From Nakamurella silvestris (GTDB taxonomy: Bacteria; Actinomycetota; Actinomycetes; Mycobacteriales; Nakamurellaceae), in the NCBI GenBank assembly GCA_003576535.1, contig QXCQ01000088.1, positions 1-64,000 on the forward strand: a DNA stretch of 64,000 bases, in the 5' to 3' direction. Made by a program: the position numbers and the translations under genes. This document shows positions 26,595-33,905 of this stretch, piece after piece. The notes under the pieces are model-generated. The model searched no databases, had not been told where the DNA came from, and saw nothing but the letters and a program-made list of their open reading frames with translations. Position 1 is the first letter of the stretch. Each line of letters begins with the position of its first letter.

Positions 26595-27698
26595 TTACGA
26601 GGCAGGCGGAACCTGATAGCCGTTGGTGATCAGCAGCCCGGTTCGCAGGCGCAGGGCCGAGGCGAGTGGTTCCCCGACGCCGATCGAGGTGGTGCCGTTG
26701 GTCCAGGAACGGGTTCCTCGGCAGTCCGCGAACTCGGCAGTCGACTCTGCGTCTGGTCGGCCGGCCCGGTGGGCGAGCAACAGGACCCCCTCGGCAGCTC
26801 GAAGGTCGGTGCACAACGGAGCCGCGTCCTGCGGTGTGTACTCGGGTGGTTCCGAGATCCCTGGGCCGTTGCTCACTCCGACCGGGTGAGCGATGGTCTG
26901 GATCGCCGCTTGGCCGTCAACCGTCGCCGACCCGACGAGGCGGTTCCGGGAGTACCAACAGACACCCAGGGAGGAGGTGTCGTCGGGGAGGACGTTGCCG
27001 GAGCCGCCTTCCAACGGAGGTTCGGGCACGGCCACGGGGGTGCGCGCGGCGGCACAGCCGTGCCGGTCGATCGGCACCCAGTGGGCGGTGCGGATGATGC
27101 TCAACGCCCAGGCCTGTCGATTCCTGGCAACCTGTAGGTGCAGTCCTACATCATGTTTCGTCCACGTGGCGAGGATCAGGCTGGTCGTGGCGTCCAGGTC
27201 CCGGTCCACGGACACGCAGCCGGCTTCCCCATCCAGGATCGGTTGCTCGACACACGCGTTCGCCGAGGTGGGGGCCGCCCCTCCGCTGGCCATGCTCGCC
27301 GCCGAGGAAAGCCATAACGCCGGTGGAGCCAGAAATGCGCAGGCGATGCCGTACGTCAGTCCGTAGCCGGGCCTGTTGACGCTCCCACCTGGGCAGGGCG
27401 GATCGACGACCAGGTCGTCGGGAACGAAGATCTCCAGTCCCAGCGCATCGACCGCCCGGTGGTCGGCGGGAACCTGGGCCGAATACGCAGCGGGCCCGAC
27501 GGACGGCGCGGGAGTTTCCGTCAGACCCATCTGTTCGCTCGTCGGTGCGGGGGACACCGTGAACGACGGTTCGGCAGGTGGACCACCAGAGCTGCTGCAG
27601 CCGGCAGTCAGGGCTCCGATTGCCAGGGCGACAAACGCCGACCAGGTCCAGATCCGACCCGGGTGAGGCCGCCGGAGTGTGCTGCTGTCGGTTTGCAT
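26595..27698 (-). CDS. Secreted lipoprotein of unknown function
   Basis: This is a 367-aa predicted lipoprotein. Residues 1-34 form a signal peptide ending in the lipobox LTAGC. A Ser/Pro/Thr-rich linker follows, then an external domain with several cysteines (VDPPCPGGS, NACVEQ, GCVSVD, GVCWYS, LCTDL, FADCRG) that suggests disulfides. I recognise no domain. It may be related in role to the sigma/anti-sigma-like pair just upstream, from which the 70-bp palindrome separates it. ATG 27698 is chosen because the longer frame upstream reads through that palindrome. Lnt at 19985 would acylate it. Confidence 0.75.
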   Translation of the reverse strand: MQTDSSTLRRPHPGRIWTWSAFVALAIGALTAGCSSSGGPPAEPSFTVSPAPTSEQMGLTETPAPSVGPAAYSAQVPADHRAVDALGLEIFVPDDLVVDPPCPGGSVNRPGYGLTYGIACAFLAPPALWLSSAASMASGGAAPTSANACVEQPILDGEAGCVSVDRDLDATTSLILATWTKHDVGLHLQVARNRQAWALSIIRTAHWVPIDRHGCAAARTPVAVPEPPLEGGSGNVLPDDTSSLGVCWYSRNRLVGSATVDGQAAIQTIAHPVGVSNGPGISEPPEYTPQDAAPLCTDLRAAEGVLLLAHRAGRPDAESTAEFADCRGTRSWTNGTTSIGVGEPLASALRLRTGLLITNGYQVPPAS

Positions 27699-27753
27699 GA
27701 GGTAGAGACGTGGACACCCGTGTCCTGCGTTGCAGGGTCTGCAAAACCTCCCT

Positions 27754-27823
27754 GTTCCCGCGCACGTTGTTCGTTCTCGCGCGCGATGTTTCGTGCGCGA
27801 GGAGCAACACCGTGCGCGGGAAT
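27754..27823. repeat. 70-bp palindrome, family B copy 4
   Basis: GTTCCCGCGCACGTTGTTCG to CCGTGCGCGGGAAT, the same 70-bp length as the other three copies. The left and right arms match over about 33 bp with a TGTT loop. It lies between two leftward genes, after the anti-sigma-like gene stop at 27862. Confidence 0.9.
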
Positions 27824-27861
27824 GTCGCCGTGCGCTCGGAGCCCCGGCATGTGAGGCCCGA

Positions 27862-29127
27862 TCAGCGATCCGCATCCGCAGCGCAGGGCAGGTCCATCAG
27901 CATCAGCTGGGAGAACAACAACGCCGTGTCGAATTGGGACTTCATCCGGGCACCGGTGGCCTTCGCCACCTGCTCGGAGGTATTGCTTTCGATCGTGTAA
28001 TTCCTGCCGCCGCACTCGAAATGGGCGGCGCCGCGCGCGGTCTCCCAGAGCGGCATTCCTTGCACGAGGTAGGTGTGGACCTTCCTCACCTTCGGACTGA
28101 ACTTGGCGATCTCGTACACCGCAATGGAGATCTGGTCCGCCCCCCATGGCCCGTACCCGTTCACCTCGCCTTGTGGGTGGTCGATGCCGAATTCGGTGAG
28201 CCCCAGGCGCTTCACTCGATCCTGGATCGGCAGGACGAGTGACAGGTTCGACGGCGCCGAGACAATGGGAAGGTCCTGGTGGGCGACCCAGTCCTGGGGT
28301 GTCTCGGCGAGGCGATCCCAGTGCTGGGCAGCGAAAGGCCAGGGCTGCGAGCAGTCCATCAGGGCAAGCAGTTCGGCGACCAGGGCACTGGTGCCCGGCA
28401 GGTCGGGGTCCAGCTGGGCGAGGCCAAGATCAGGATCGACCTTTCGGCCGGTTGCCATCCACCGTGCATCGCCACAGTCGAAGGTGATGGAAGTGCCCAT
28501 CGGGCCGGACTCGGCCTGGGCCGGAACTCCACCCACCGTGAAGGTCTCGACAATCCGGTCGTCCGTATCGACCTTGGGATGTGATTCCACACGGAACCAG
28601 AGTCCCACTTCCTCGTTCGCCCCGATCTCGGCGAGGGCACGCTGGATGTCGGCATCGCGTTGCGCCCGGGGGAGGTTGTCGAGGTAGGCGGCCGGTAGCT
28701 CGGTGAGTGGCGGCACCACGGTCGGGTCTTCGGTGCCGGGATCGGTCCTGGCCGCTGTCTGTGCCGAGGACGGCGGTGTGGTGGTGGTCCCGGCTGTAGT
28801 GGTACGAGCGGGTACCGAGGTCGGTGTGGTGGTGGTCCCGTTCGTAGAGGTACGAGCGGTCGCCGAAGACGGCGAGGTCGGGGGTGCGGAGCTGGTGGTG
28901 GACAACAGCATCGGTGCGATCGGGGTCGGGCGGGCGTCCCCGTTGCCGGTGGCCATCACGGTGACGATGATGACCGACACCGCAGCTGCCGCGGCGATTC
29001 CCGGCATCACCCATCGGCGGGCGGAACGTGAACGGGCCGGTGCCGAGATCGGAGGTGCCGCCGGGAAATCGAGCCGCCCGTGTGTCTCGAAGGCCTCGCG
29101 CAGGATGTCGTCAATCGATCGGGCCAT
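27862..29127 (-). CDS. Anti-sigma-like single-pass membrane protein
   Basis: This 421-aa protein has a short cytoplasmic part (1-37, starting MARSIDDILREAFETHGRLD), one transmembrane segment (about 40-60), a Thr/Ser/Pro-rich linker with a duplicated TTTTP-type block (about 85-115), and a large external domain to the C terminus with several cysteines. Its start overlaps the end of the ECF sigma gene by 17 nt. Gene order and topology suggest it restrains that sigma factor, but I see no clear zinc anti-sigma HxxxCxxC motif, so the role is inference. Confidence 0.75.
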   Translation of the reverse strand: MARSIDDILREAFETHGRLDFPAAPPISAPARSRSARRWVMPGIAAAAAVSVIIVTVMATGNGDARPTPIAPMLLSTTSSAPPTSPSSATARTSTNGTTTTPTSVPARTTTAGTTTTPPSSAQTAARTDPGTEDPTVVPPLTELPAAYLDNLPRAQRDADIQRALAEIGANEEVGLWFRVESHPKVDTDDRIVETFTVGGVPAQAESGPMGTSITFDCGDARWMATGRKVDPDLGLAQLDPDLPGTSALVAELLALMDCSQPWPFAAQHWDRLAETPQDWVAHQDLPIVSAPSNLSLVLPIQDRVKRLGLTEFGIDHPQGEVNGYGPWGADQISIAVYEIAKFSPKVRKVHTYLVQGMPLWETARGAAHFECGGRNYTIESNTSEQVAKATGARMKSQFDTALLFSQLMLMDLPCAADADR

Positions 29128-29644
29128 GACCGTCCCCTTCCAGAGTTCGTTTCATCGCGGCGGTCGCCTTGAACCCGTGTGCCTTCACAGCTCCCTCGGA
29201 GATGGACATGGCTGCAGCAACGTCGGCGATCGTCATACCGTGCCAGTAGCGAAGGATCACCACGGTCATCTGTCGGCGGGGGAGTTGTCGAACAGCGGCG
29301 AGCACCGCGCGGTACTCGAACATCGCAACCACTTGATCGGCCGTTCCCACGCCGTCCAGGGGGAGATGTTCATCCAGGGCCTCGTGCTTTCTGGTCCGTT
29401 GGCCGGCGGAGCGGGCGCGGTTGATCACCGATCGCCGGATGTACGGCAGGAGCGACTCGACCCGGTTCAGGCGATGTTTGTTCTGCCACAGGGCCGCGAA
29501 CACCTCGGATACGACGTCCTCGGCGAGATGCCGCTTTCCCAGGACGATCTGCGCGGTCCGGATCAGATTCTCCTGATGTGCGACGAAGAGTGCCTCGAGT
29601 CGATCCTGCGGCAGCGGTGCAGCGATCATCTCGTCCGTCGCCAT
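29111..29644 (-). CDS. ECF-type RNA polymerase sigma factor
   Basis: This 177-aa protein has sigma region 2 (RTAQIVLGKRHLAEDVVSEV, FAALWQNKHR) and region 4 (LPRRQMTVVILRYWHGMTI, ISEGAVKAHGFKA) and lacks regions 1 and 3, as in ECF sigmas. ATG 29644 follows a GGGGGGCAG stretch; two in-frame ATG/GTG codons lie further upstream (29656 and 29680). The next gene overlaps by 17 nt and is a membrane protein likely to act as anti-sigma factor. A possible ECF promoter lies about 60 bp upstream, suggesting autoregulation. Confidence 0.9.
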   Translation of the reverse strand: MATDEMIAAPLPQDRLEALFVAHQENLIRTAQIVLGKRHLAEDVVSEVFAALWQNKHRLNRVESLLPYIRRSVINRARSAGQRTRKHEALDEHLPLDGVGTADQVVAMFEYRAVLAAVRQLPRRQMTVVILRYWHGMTIADVAAAMSISEGAVKAHGFKATAAMKRTLEGDGHGPID

Positions 29645-29702
29645 CTGCCCCCCCATTGGTGTGTGTCGGCCGCGAGTCATTCTTGCGGTCTTGTCCTTCT
29701 AC

Positions 29703-29731
29703 AGACACCGGGGACTCGGGAAAGGTTTACC
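29703..29731 (-). promoter_or_regulatory. Candidate ECF promoter of the sigma operon
   Basis: On the leftward strand GGTAAAC (complement of 29725-29731) is followed after about 18 nt by GTCT (complement of 29703-29706). This resembles the GGAAC...CGTC layout of ECF promoters with an imperfect -35 element. Otherwise 29645-29928 shows no gene I can support. Confidence 0.35.
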
Positions 29732-29928
29732 TATGGGTGTCATCCGAACTGCTCAGCTTTGCCGTCGACCCTCGGGTGCCCCTGGCGATCAGGATGTCGA
29801 TCAGGGAATGGACCCGCTGTACCAACCGTCTGGCGCATCTGAGTTCGAGTTTTGTTGCGATCGCCACGGGTAGGCCGGTGCGGGCCGCCGGCAGCCACAT
29901 CGACGCGACACTGCTGCCGGCCTGCCTG

Positions 29929-31740
29929 TCACAGGGCCCAGATCCGGTGCCGCACCGAACCGGCGACCCGGCCCGCCAGCTGCGCCGCCCGGGCCACGAT
30001 CTTTCCACGCCAACCGATATCAACGACCTTCGGCGACGCCACGATGATCCAGCCGATGTCGCGAACCAGGCGTGGTACCCCTGACGCGCGGGCTCCCAGA
30101 TGTCGGTAGCGCTGCAACAACGGGGCATCGGAGCGGCTGTAGCGGTAGACCTGCGTGGCCATGCCTCGGATGTCCGGCCTCAACCGGTAGTGGACGAGTG
30201 CCCGCTCAGCCGCCACCAGCCGGTACCCGGCCAGTTGGACCCGCCAACTGAAGTCCGCGTCGTCTCCGCCGGCCACCAGTTCCTCGTCCCAGCCACCCAC
30301 CGATTCGACGACGTCGCGCCACACTGCGATGTTGCAGCCGCGGGCGAACGGCAGGAAGTTCAGTTTGCCCGGAAGTGTTCCCGCGCGGGGGAGTGGACGC
30401 CATTGCTGCGCCGGTGCCGAATTCAACTTCTCCACCGTCACACTGCCGCCGACGAGGTCCGCCGTGGCCGCTGCATCGACCAGATCGCTGATCCAGTCCT
30501 CGTGCACCTCGTCGTCGGCGTCACAGATCAGGATCAGGTCACCCGATGCTGCTGCCACACCTGTGTTTCGGGCGTGGCTGACGCCACGCCGGTTCGAGGC
30601 GTCGACGAGCCTCACATCAAGGGCAAGGCCTGCGGTGATCTGCTCAAACCCGGCGGTCAGGCCGTCGGTCGAACCGTTGTCGACAACGACCACCTCGACC
30701 GGACCCCGATAGTTCTGTCCTGCCAGGGCCTTCAGTTGATCTCGCAGGGTCGACCGGCCGTTGTGGACGGGTACGACGACCGATACGACAGCGGTGCTGC
30801 GCTCCGGCCGAGTCGGAACGGCGTCGGCCAGGTCGGCCGCCTCGGGTGGTCGGTCGTACTCCGTCACCTCGACCCCGGCTGCCGCCAGCAGCGCCCCGGT
30901 GCCACGGGCCACCCCCTCCATCGCCCGGACGTGCACCACGCGTCGGGTGATCAACGATCGGACGCCGAGCAGCGTCCCGTGCCCGATGCGCAGCGATCCC
31001 TCCACGGCCAGCGCCGACCTGGAATTCCCGACCACCCGAGCGGCCACGTTGCCCGATCGCAGGTAGCGACGCCACAACCAGCGCACCTCCGCCCGCTCCG
31101 GCGGGATGTCTTCGAACACCACTGCCTCGTCCGCCCACACCACGTGGGGCGACCAGGCGGCCAGGCGGTGGAACAGGTCGGTGTCGCTCCCGCCGGACCG
31201 GGTGAATCGCGAATCGAAACGGGGCCGGCCGGCGCGCGCCAGCAGTTCGACCGTGACCAGGGCGTTGTTCGTTGCCGCCAATCCGGCGTAGGGCCCGCTC
31301 GGGAACCTCTTACGTTGGAAGAACTCTCCCCGGTGCATCCAGTCCGGGACGCCGTCGGGGAGAAGGGACACCACGGGTCCGGCCACGATGTCGGCGTTGT
31401 TGCGTTCGGCGGCTTCTGCCAGCGCCTGCAGCCATTCCGTGCTCACCCATTCGTCGTCGTCGACGAAGATCACCGCGTCGGCGTCCGGATCGACCAGGTC
31501 GATCCCGCGGTTCCGTGCGGCCGGAATTCCCGGTTCGGTTTCCACCGTGTACACGAATTCGACCGACGGTTCCGCGGAGGTGAATGCCTCCAGCACTTCT
31601 CGTGCCGACCCGGCCGGGTCGTTGTCGACGACGAGCACCCGCACCGTGTGGCCCGTCCGATCGCCGTCGAGGATGCTCCGGATCAACCTCTGCAGGTTCT
31701 CTGGTCTCTGGTAGGTGGCGATACTCAGATCCAGCCGCAT
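29929..31740 (-). CDS. Bimodular family 2 glycosyltransferase
   Basis: This 603-aa protein has two GT2 (GT-A) domains in tandem. The first (about 1-250) has LSIATYQRPENL, VLVVDNDP and the metal-binding FVDDDEW. The second (about 315-520) has VSVVVPVHNGRST, VVVDNGSTDG and ICDADDEVHEDW, then GGDDADFSWR. The C-terminal part (520-603) is basic with no clear membrane span. It probably assembles a cell-wall or exopolysaccharide; donor and acceptor are unknown. It is a single gene with no other polysaccharide genes beside it, which is unusual. ATG 31740 lacks a clear ribosome site. Confidence 0.85.
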   Translation of the reverse strand: MRLDLSIATYQRPENLQRLIRSILDGDRTGHTVRVLVVDNDPAGSAREVLEAFTSAEPSVEFVYTVETEPGIPAARNRGIDLVDPDADAVIFVDDDEWVSTEWLQALAEAAERNNADIVAGPVVSLLPDGVPDWMHRGEFFQRKRFPSGPYAGLAATNNALVTVELLARAGRPRFDSRFTRSGGSDTDLFHRLAAWSPHVVWADEAVVFEDIPPERAEVRWLWRRYLRSGNVAARVVGNSRSALAVEGSLRIGHGTLLGVRSLITRRVVHVRAMEGVARGTGALLAAAGVEVTEYDRPPEAADLADAVPTRPERSTAVVSVVVPVHNGRSTLRDQLKALAGQNYRGPVEVVVVDNGSTDGLTAGFEQITAGLALDVRLVDASNRRGVSHARNTGVAAASGDLILICDADDEVHEDWISDLVDAAATADLVGGSVTVEKLNSAPAQQWRPLPRAGTLPGKLNFLPFARGCNIAVWRDVVESVGGWDEELVAGGDDADFSWRVQLAGYRLVAAERALVHYRLRPDIRGMATQVYRYSRSDAPLLQRYRHLGARASGVPRLVRDIGWIIVASPKVVDIGWRGKIVARAAQLAGRVAGSVRHRIWAL

Positions 31741-32148
31741 CAGATCGCTGCCGATCCCGGCAGCGCCGTCACCTGTCCCCGCGTCTCGGGCCGGTCAGCG
31801 GCGGGTGCGGCCTCCTGGGCGGGAGGCGGACCTGCGGTCGGAGTTCTCGTTTCGAAATGTTTCACCAGGCATCAACTCAGTCGGTCGCCGCGGGTCCATC
31901 GAACGATCCCGCACAGTCGTGTATTTGTCACAAATAGTACAAAAGTCCGGCGGTGCTGTCCTGATGAGACCGGAGGGGTTGCTTCTTTCGCTGATCAGGG
32001 GCGTGGGCCTGCATCACCGGCGATGCGGGACAGCCGGAAGGTCATGGGGACTTCGATGACGTTCAAATGGGGTCTTGATCTCATGGCGCTGAGCTGGCAG
32101 CCTCTAGGCAGTGGCGCATACGGGCCCACACTTTCCTGGGGGATCACC
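31741..32148. other. 408-bp intergenic region with a 15-bp palindrome
   Basis: There is no gene I can support. At 31922-31936 TATTTGT C ACAAATA is a perfect palindrome in an AT-rich patch that stands out from the surrounding GC-rich DNA. It is a plausible operator for the leftward glycosyltransferase or the rightward excalibur gene. The rest shows nothing clear. Confidence 0.45.
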
Positions 32149-32436
32149 ATGCTCCGTCGTCATGCCTTTGTCTCGGCCGCTCTCGCAGTGCTGATCTCCG
32201 TCGGAACGGTCGCGGCTCCGGTGGCAGAAGCTGCCGCCGTCAAGCCGCGGGTCTTCGCCACCTGCAAAGAGATGAACAAGGTGTACCCGCATGGGGTGGG
32301 CAAGGTCGGCGCGAAGGACAAGAGCAAGAGCAAGAACCCCCGTCCCGTCACCAACTTCAAGCGGGACAACGCCTTGTACAAGGCGAACGTGAAGCGCGAC
32401 GCCGACAAAGATGGGATTGCCTGCGAGAAGCGGTGA
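32149..32436 (+). CDS. Secreted excalibur calcium-binding domain protein
   Basis: This 95-aa protein has a signal peptide (about 1-29, ending AEAAA) and a short mature part that ends in the excalibur motif DADKDGIACEKR, an EF-hand-like calcium loop with the conserved cysteine. A partner cysteine lies in FATCKEMNKV. A Lys-rich stretch (KDKSKSKNPRP) separates them. Such small proteins are exported by actinobacteria and firmicutes; the role is unknown. ATG 32149 follows CTGGGGG. Earlier in-frame ATGs would spoil the signal peptide. Confidence 0.85.
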   Translation: MLRRHAFVSAALAVLISVGTVAAPVAEAAAVKPRVFATCKEMNKVYPHGVGKVGAKDKSKSKNPRPVTNFKRDNALYKANVKRDADKDGIACEKR

Positions 32437-32469
32437 TCCCCAGGTCCCATCGCTGGGAGCATCGGCCTA

Positions 32470-32520
32470 CCGCGAGTGGACTGTGGCACCCCCGTTTCAG
32501 GGGTGTGGCAGTCCACTCAA
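32470..32520. repeat. Family A hairpin repeat, well-paired copy
   Basis: CCGCGAGTGGACTG (from 32470) pairs through GAGTGGACTG/CAGTCCACTC and CACCCC/GGGGTG around GTTTCA. This copy has the cleanest arms of the family. It lies between convergent genes with stops at 32436 and 32525 and may terminate both. Confidence 0.85.
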
Positions 32521-32524
32521 GGTT

Positions 32525-32854
32525 CTACCTCCGTAGTCGCAGTTCCAGGCGGATCGTGGGCGAACTGTCACATTTGAAAACATCAATTTCGAACAGGTTC
32601 TCGTTTCGATCAAGGTTCACCGAGACCGATACGGGTTTGCCGTCGAGGTCGAGCACCTCCACGGCACCCACTTCTCTTCCGAAGGCCTGGGGGCCATGCG
32701 AGTGGCAGAACCTCAGGCTGCCCATGCTTCCATCGTTCATGTCCTCCACCAGGAAACTCGCGATGTGAGGAACAAAGCGTTGCAGCTCCGGCATGTTCTC
32801 TGCGAGGAAACGAAAGAGTGCTTCCTCATGGTGTTTCATGTGTCTGGGTGTCAT
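32525..32854 (-). CDS. Small hypothetical protein (DUF6984-like)
   Basis: This 109-aa protein is probably soluble. The stretch VEDMNDGSMGSLRF resembles the conserved core of the DUF6984 family, seen in small proteins often located near polymorphic toxins; the match is from memory and tentative. No toxin gene is adjacent. Its DNA is visibly less GC-rich than the neighbours (runs such as TTTGAAAACATC). ATG 32854 has AGGA close upstream on its strand. The family A repeat lies just beyond its stop. Confidence 0.65.
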   Translation of the reverse strand: MTPRHMKHHEEALFRFLAENMPELQRFVPHIASFLVEDMNDGSMGSLRFCHSHGPQAFGREVGAVEVLDLDGKPVSVSVNLDRNENLFEIDVFKCDSSPTIRLELRLRR

Positions 32855-32916
32855 GTTTCCTGCCGAGTTCGATCATGCCCTCATTGGGCGGGCCAGAGCG
32901 ACGACCGATGCGGCGG

Positions 32917-33747
32917 CTACAACGCGATGGTCCCGGTGACGCCGGAAACAGTGTCTCCGCCGACCCAGGTCGTGCCATCGGTCTGCTGGACATGGATCCT
33001 TCCCCGTCGCTGCAGGTGGGTCCCCTGGGAGGCGGTGTACTCGGCAGGTGCCCGTCCGGACCCGATCAGCCATTGAGCGAGGGAGGCGTTGAGGCTGCCC
33101 GTCACGGGGTCCTCGCCGATGCCGGACCGTGGAACGAAGGCCCGGACCTCGAACGCGCACTCGCTTCCGTCGGGGTACGGTCCGATCACCCCGACGTTGA
33201 ACCCGGTGAGGGCCGGAAGGTCCGGTGCCAGACCCAGGACGGAGTTCGCGTCCTTCAACAGGATCCCCACCCAGCCGGGCCCGTTGTCCACCCACTGGGA
33301 TGCCACGACATCGGCGAGATCGATCCGCAAACCACGCGCGATCCGGTCGAGGTCCTCCGCGGACACCGGCCCGGATCGCAACAGGGCCGGCGCGGCGAAA
33401 GCCAAGCGACCACGGACATGTCGAATCGGGATCAGGCCGGCCGCGCATTGCTGAACGAGTTGGTCGCTGTCTGCAGGCGTTCCGCCCGCATCCAACCAGG
33501 CCCGGGCACTGCCGAGGGTCGGGTGGCCGGCGAAAGGCAGCTCATTGCCCGGGGTGAAGATGCGCAACCGGTAGTCGGCTCCCGGCTCGGTCGGCCGGAG
33601 CAGGAAGGTGGTCTCGGAGAGGTTGGTCCACCGGGCAACCGCTGCCATCTGCTCCGCAGTGAGATCATCGGCGTCATGGATCACCGCCACCGGATTTCCC
33701 AGCAGGAATTCGTGGGTGAAGACGTCGATCTGGCTGAACCGGTGCAT
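32917..33747 (-). CDS. PhzF family isomerase/epimerase-like protein
   Basis: This 276-aa PhzF-type protein has two similar alpha/beta halves. The N-terminal QIDVFTHEFLLGNPVAVI, NLSETTFLL (catalytic glutamate) and GHPTLGSARAWLD (glycine/histidine loop) are family hallmarks. The C-terminal half has GEDPVTGSLNASLAQWL. PhzF in phenazine synthesis isomerises a dihydro-anthranilate, but most family members have unknown substrates and no other phenazine gene is nearby. A CATAAT box (complement of 33755-33760) lies 7 nt before ATG 33747, suggesting a leaderless mRNA. Confidence 0.88.
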   Translation of the reverse strand: MHRFSQIDVFTHEFLLGNPVAVIHDADDLTAEQMAAVARWTNLSETTFLLRPTEPGADYRLRIFTPGNELPFAGHPTLGSARAWLDAGGTPADSDQLVQQCAAGLIPIRHVRGRLAFAAPALLRSGPVSAEDLDRIARGLRIDLADVVASQWVDNGPGWVGILLKDANSVLGLAPDLPALTGFNVGVIGPYPDGSECAFEVRAFVPRSGIGEDPVTGSLNASLAQWLIGSGRAPAEYTASQGTHLQRRGRIHVQQTDGTTWVGGDTVSGVTGTIAL

Positions 33748-33905
33748 CAGCGCGATTATGCCAGGTCGATTGTCACGCCTGATGGGTCGAGTGTGTGCAG
33801 AAACTGGGTTCAACCAGATCTGTGACCGCATCCGGCGTGACGACAGACCGATGAGTGCGTCTCCCAGGAACAAGCGGCGAAGACCTCGCCCGTCGAGAAA
33901 GGCAC

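Noticed and set aside
29727-30128. Leftward 133-aa open frame beside the glycosyltransferase
   Set aside because: Composition looks like a shifted frame of the glycosyltransferase end plus non-coding DNA; no domain, no ribosome site.
32917-33747. Phenazine biosynthesis cluster
   Set aside because: Only a PhzF homologue is present, and this family is common outside phenazine pathways.
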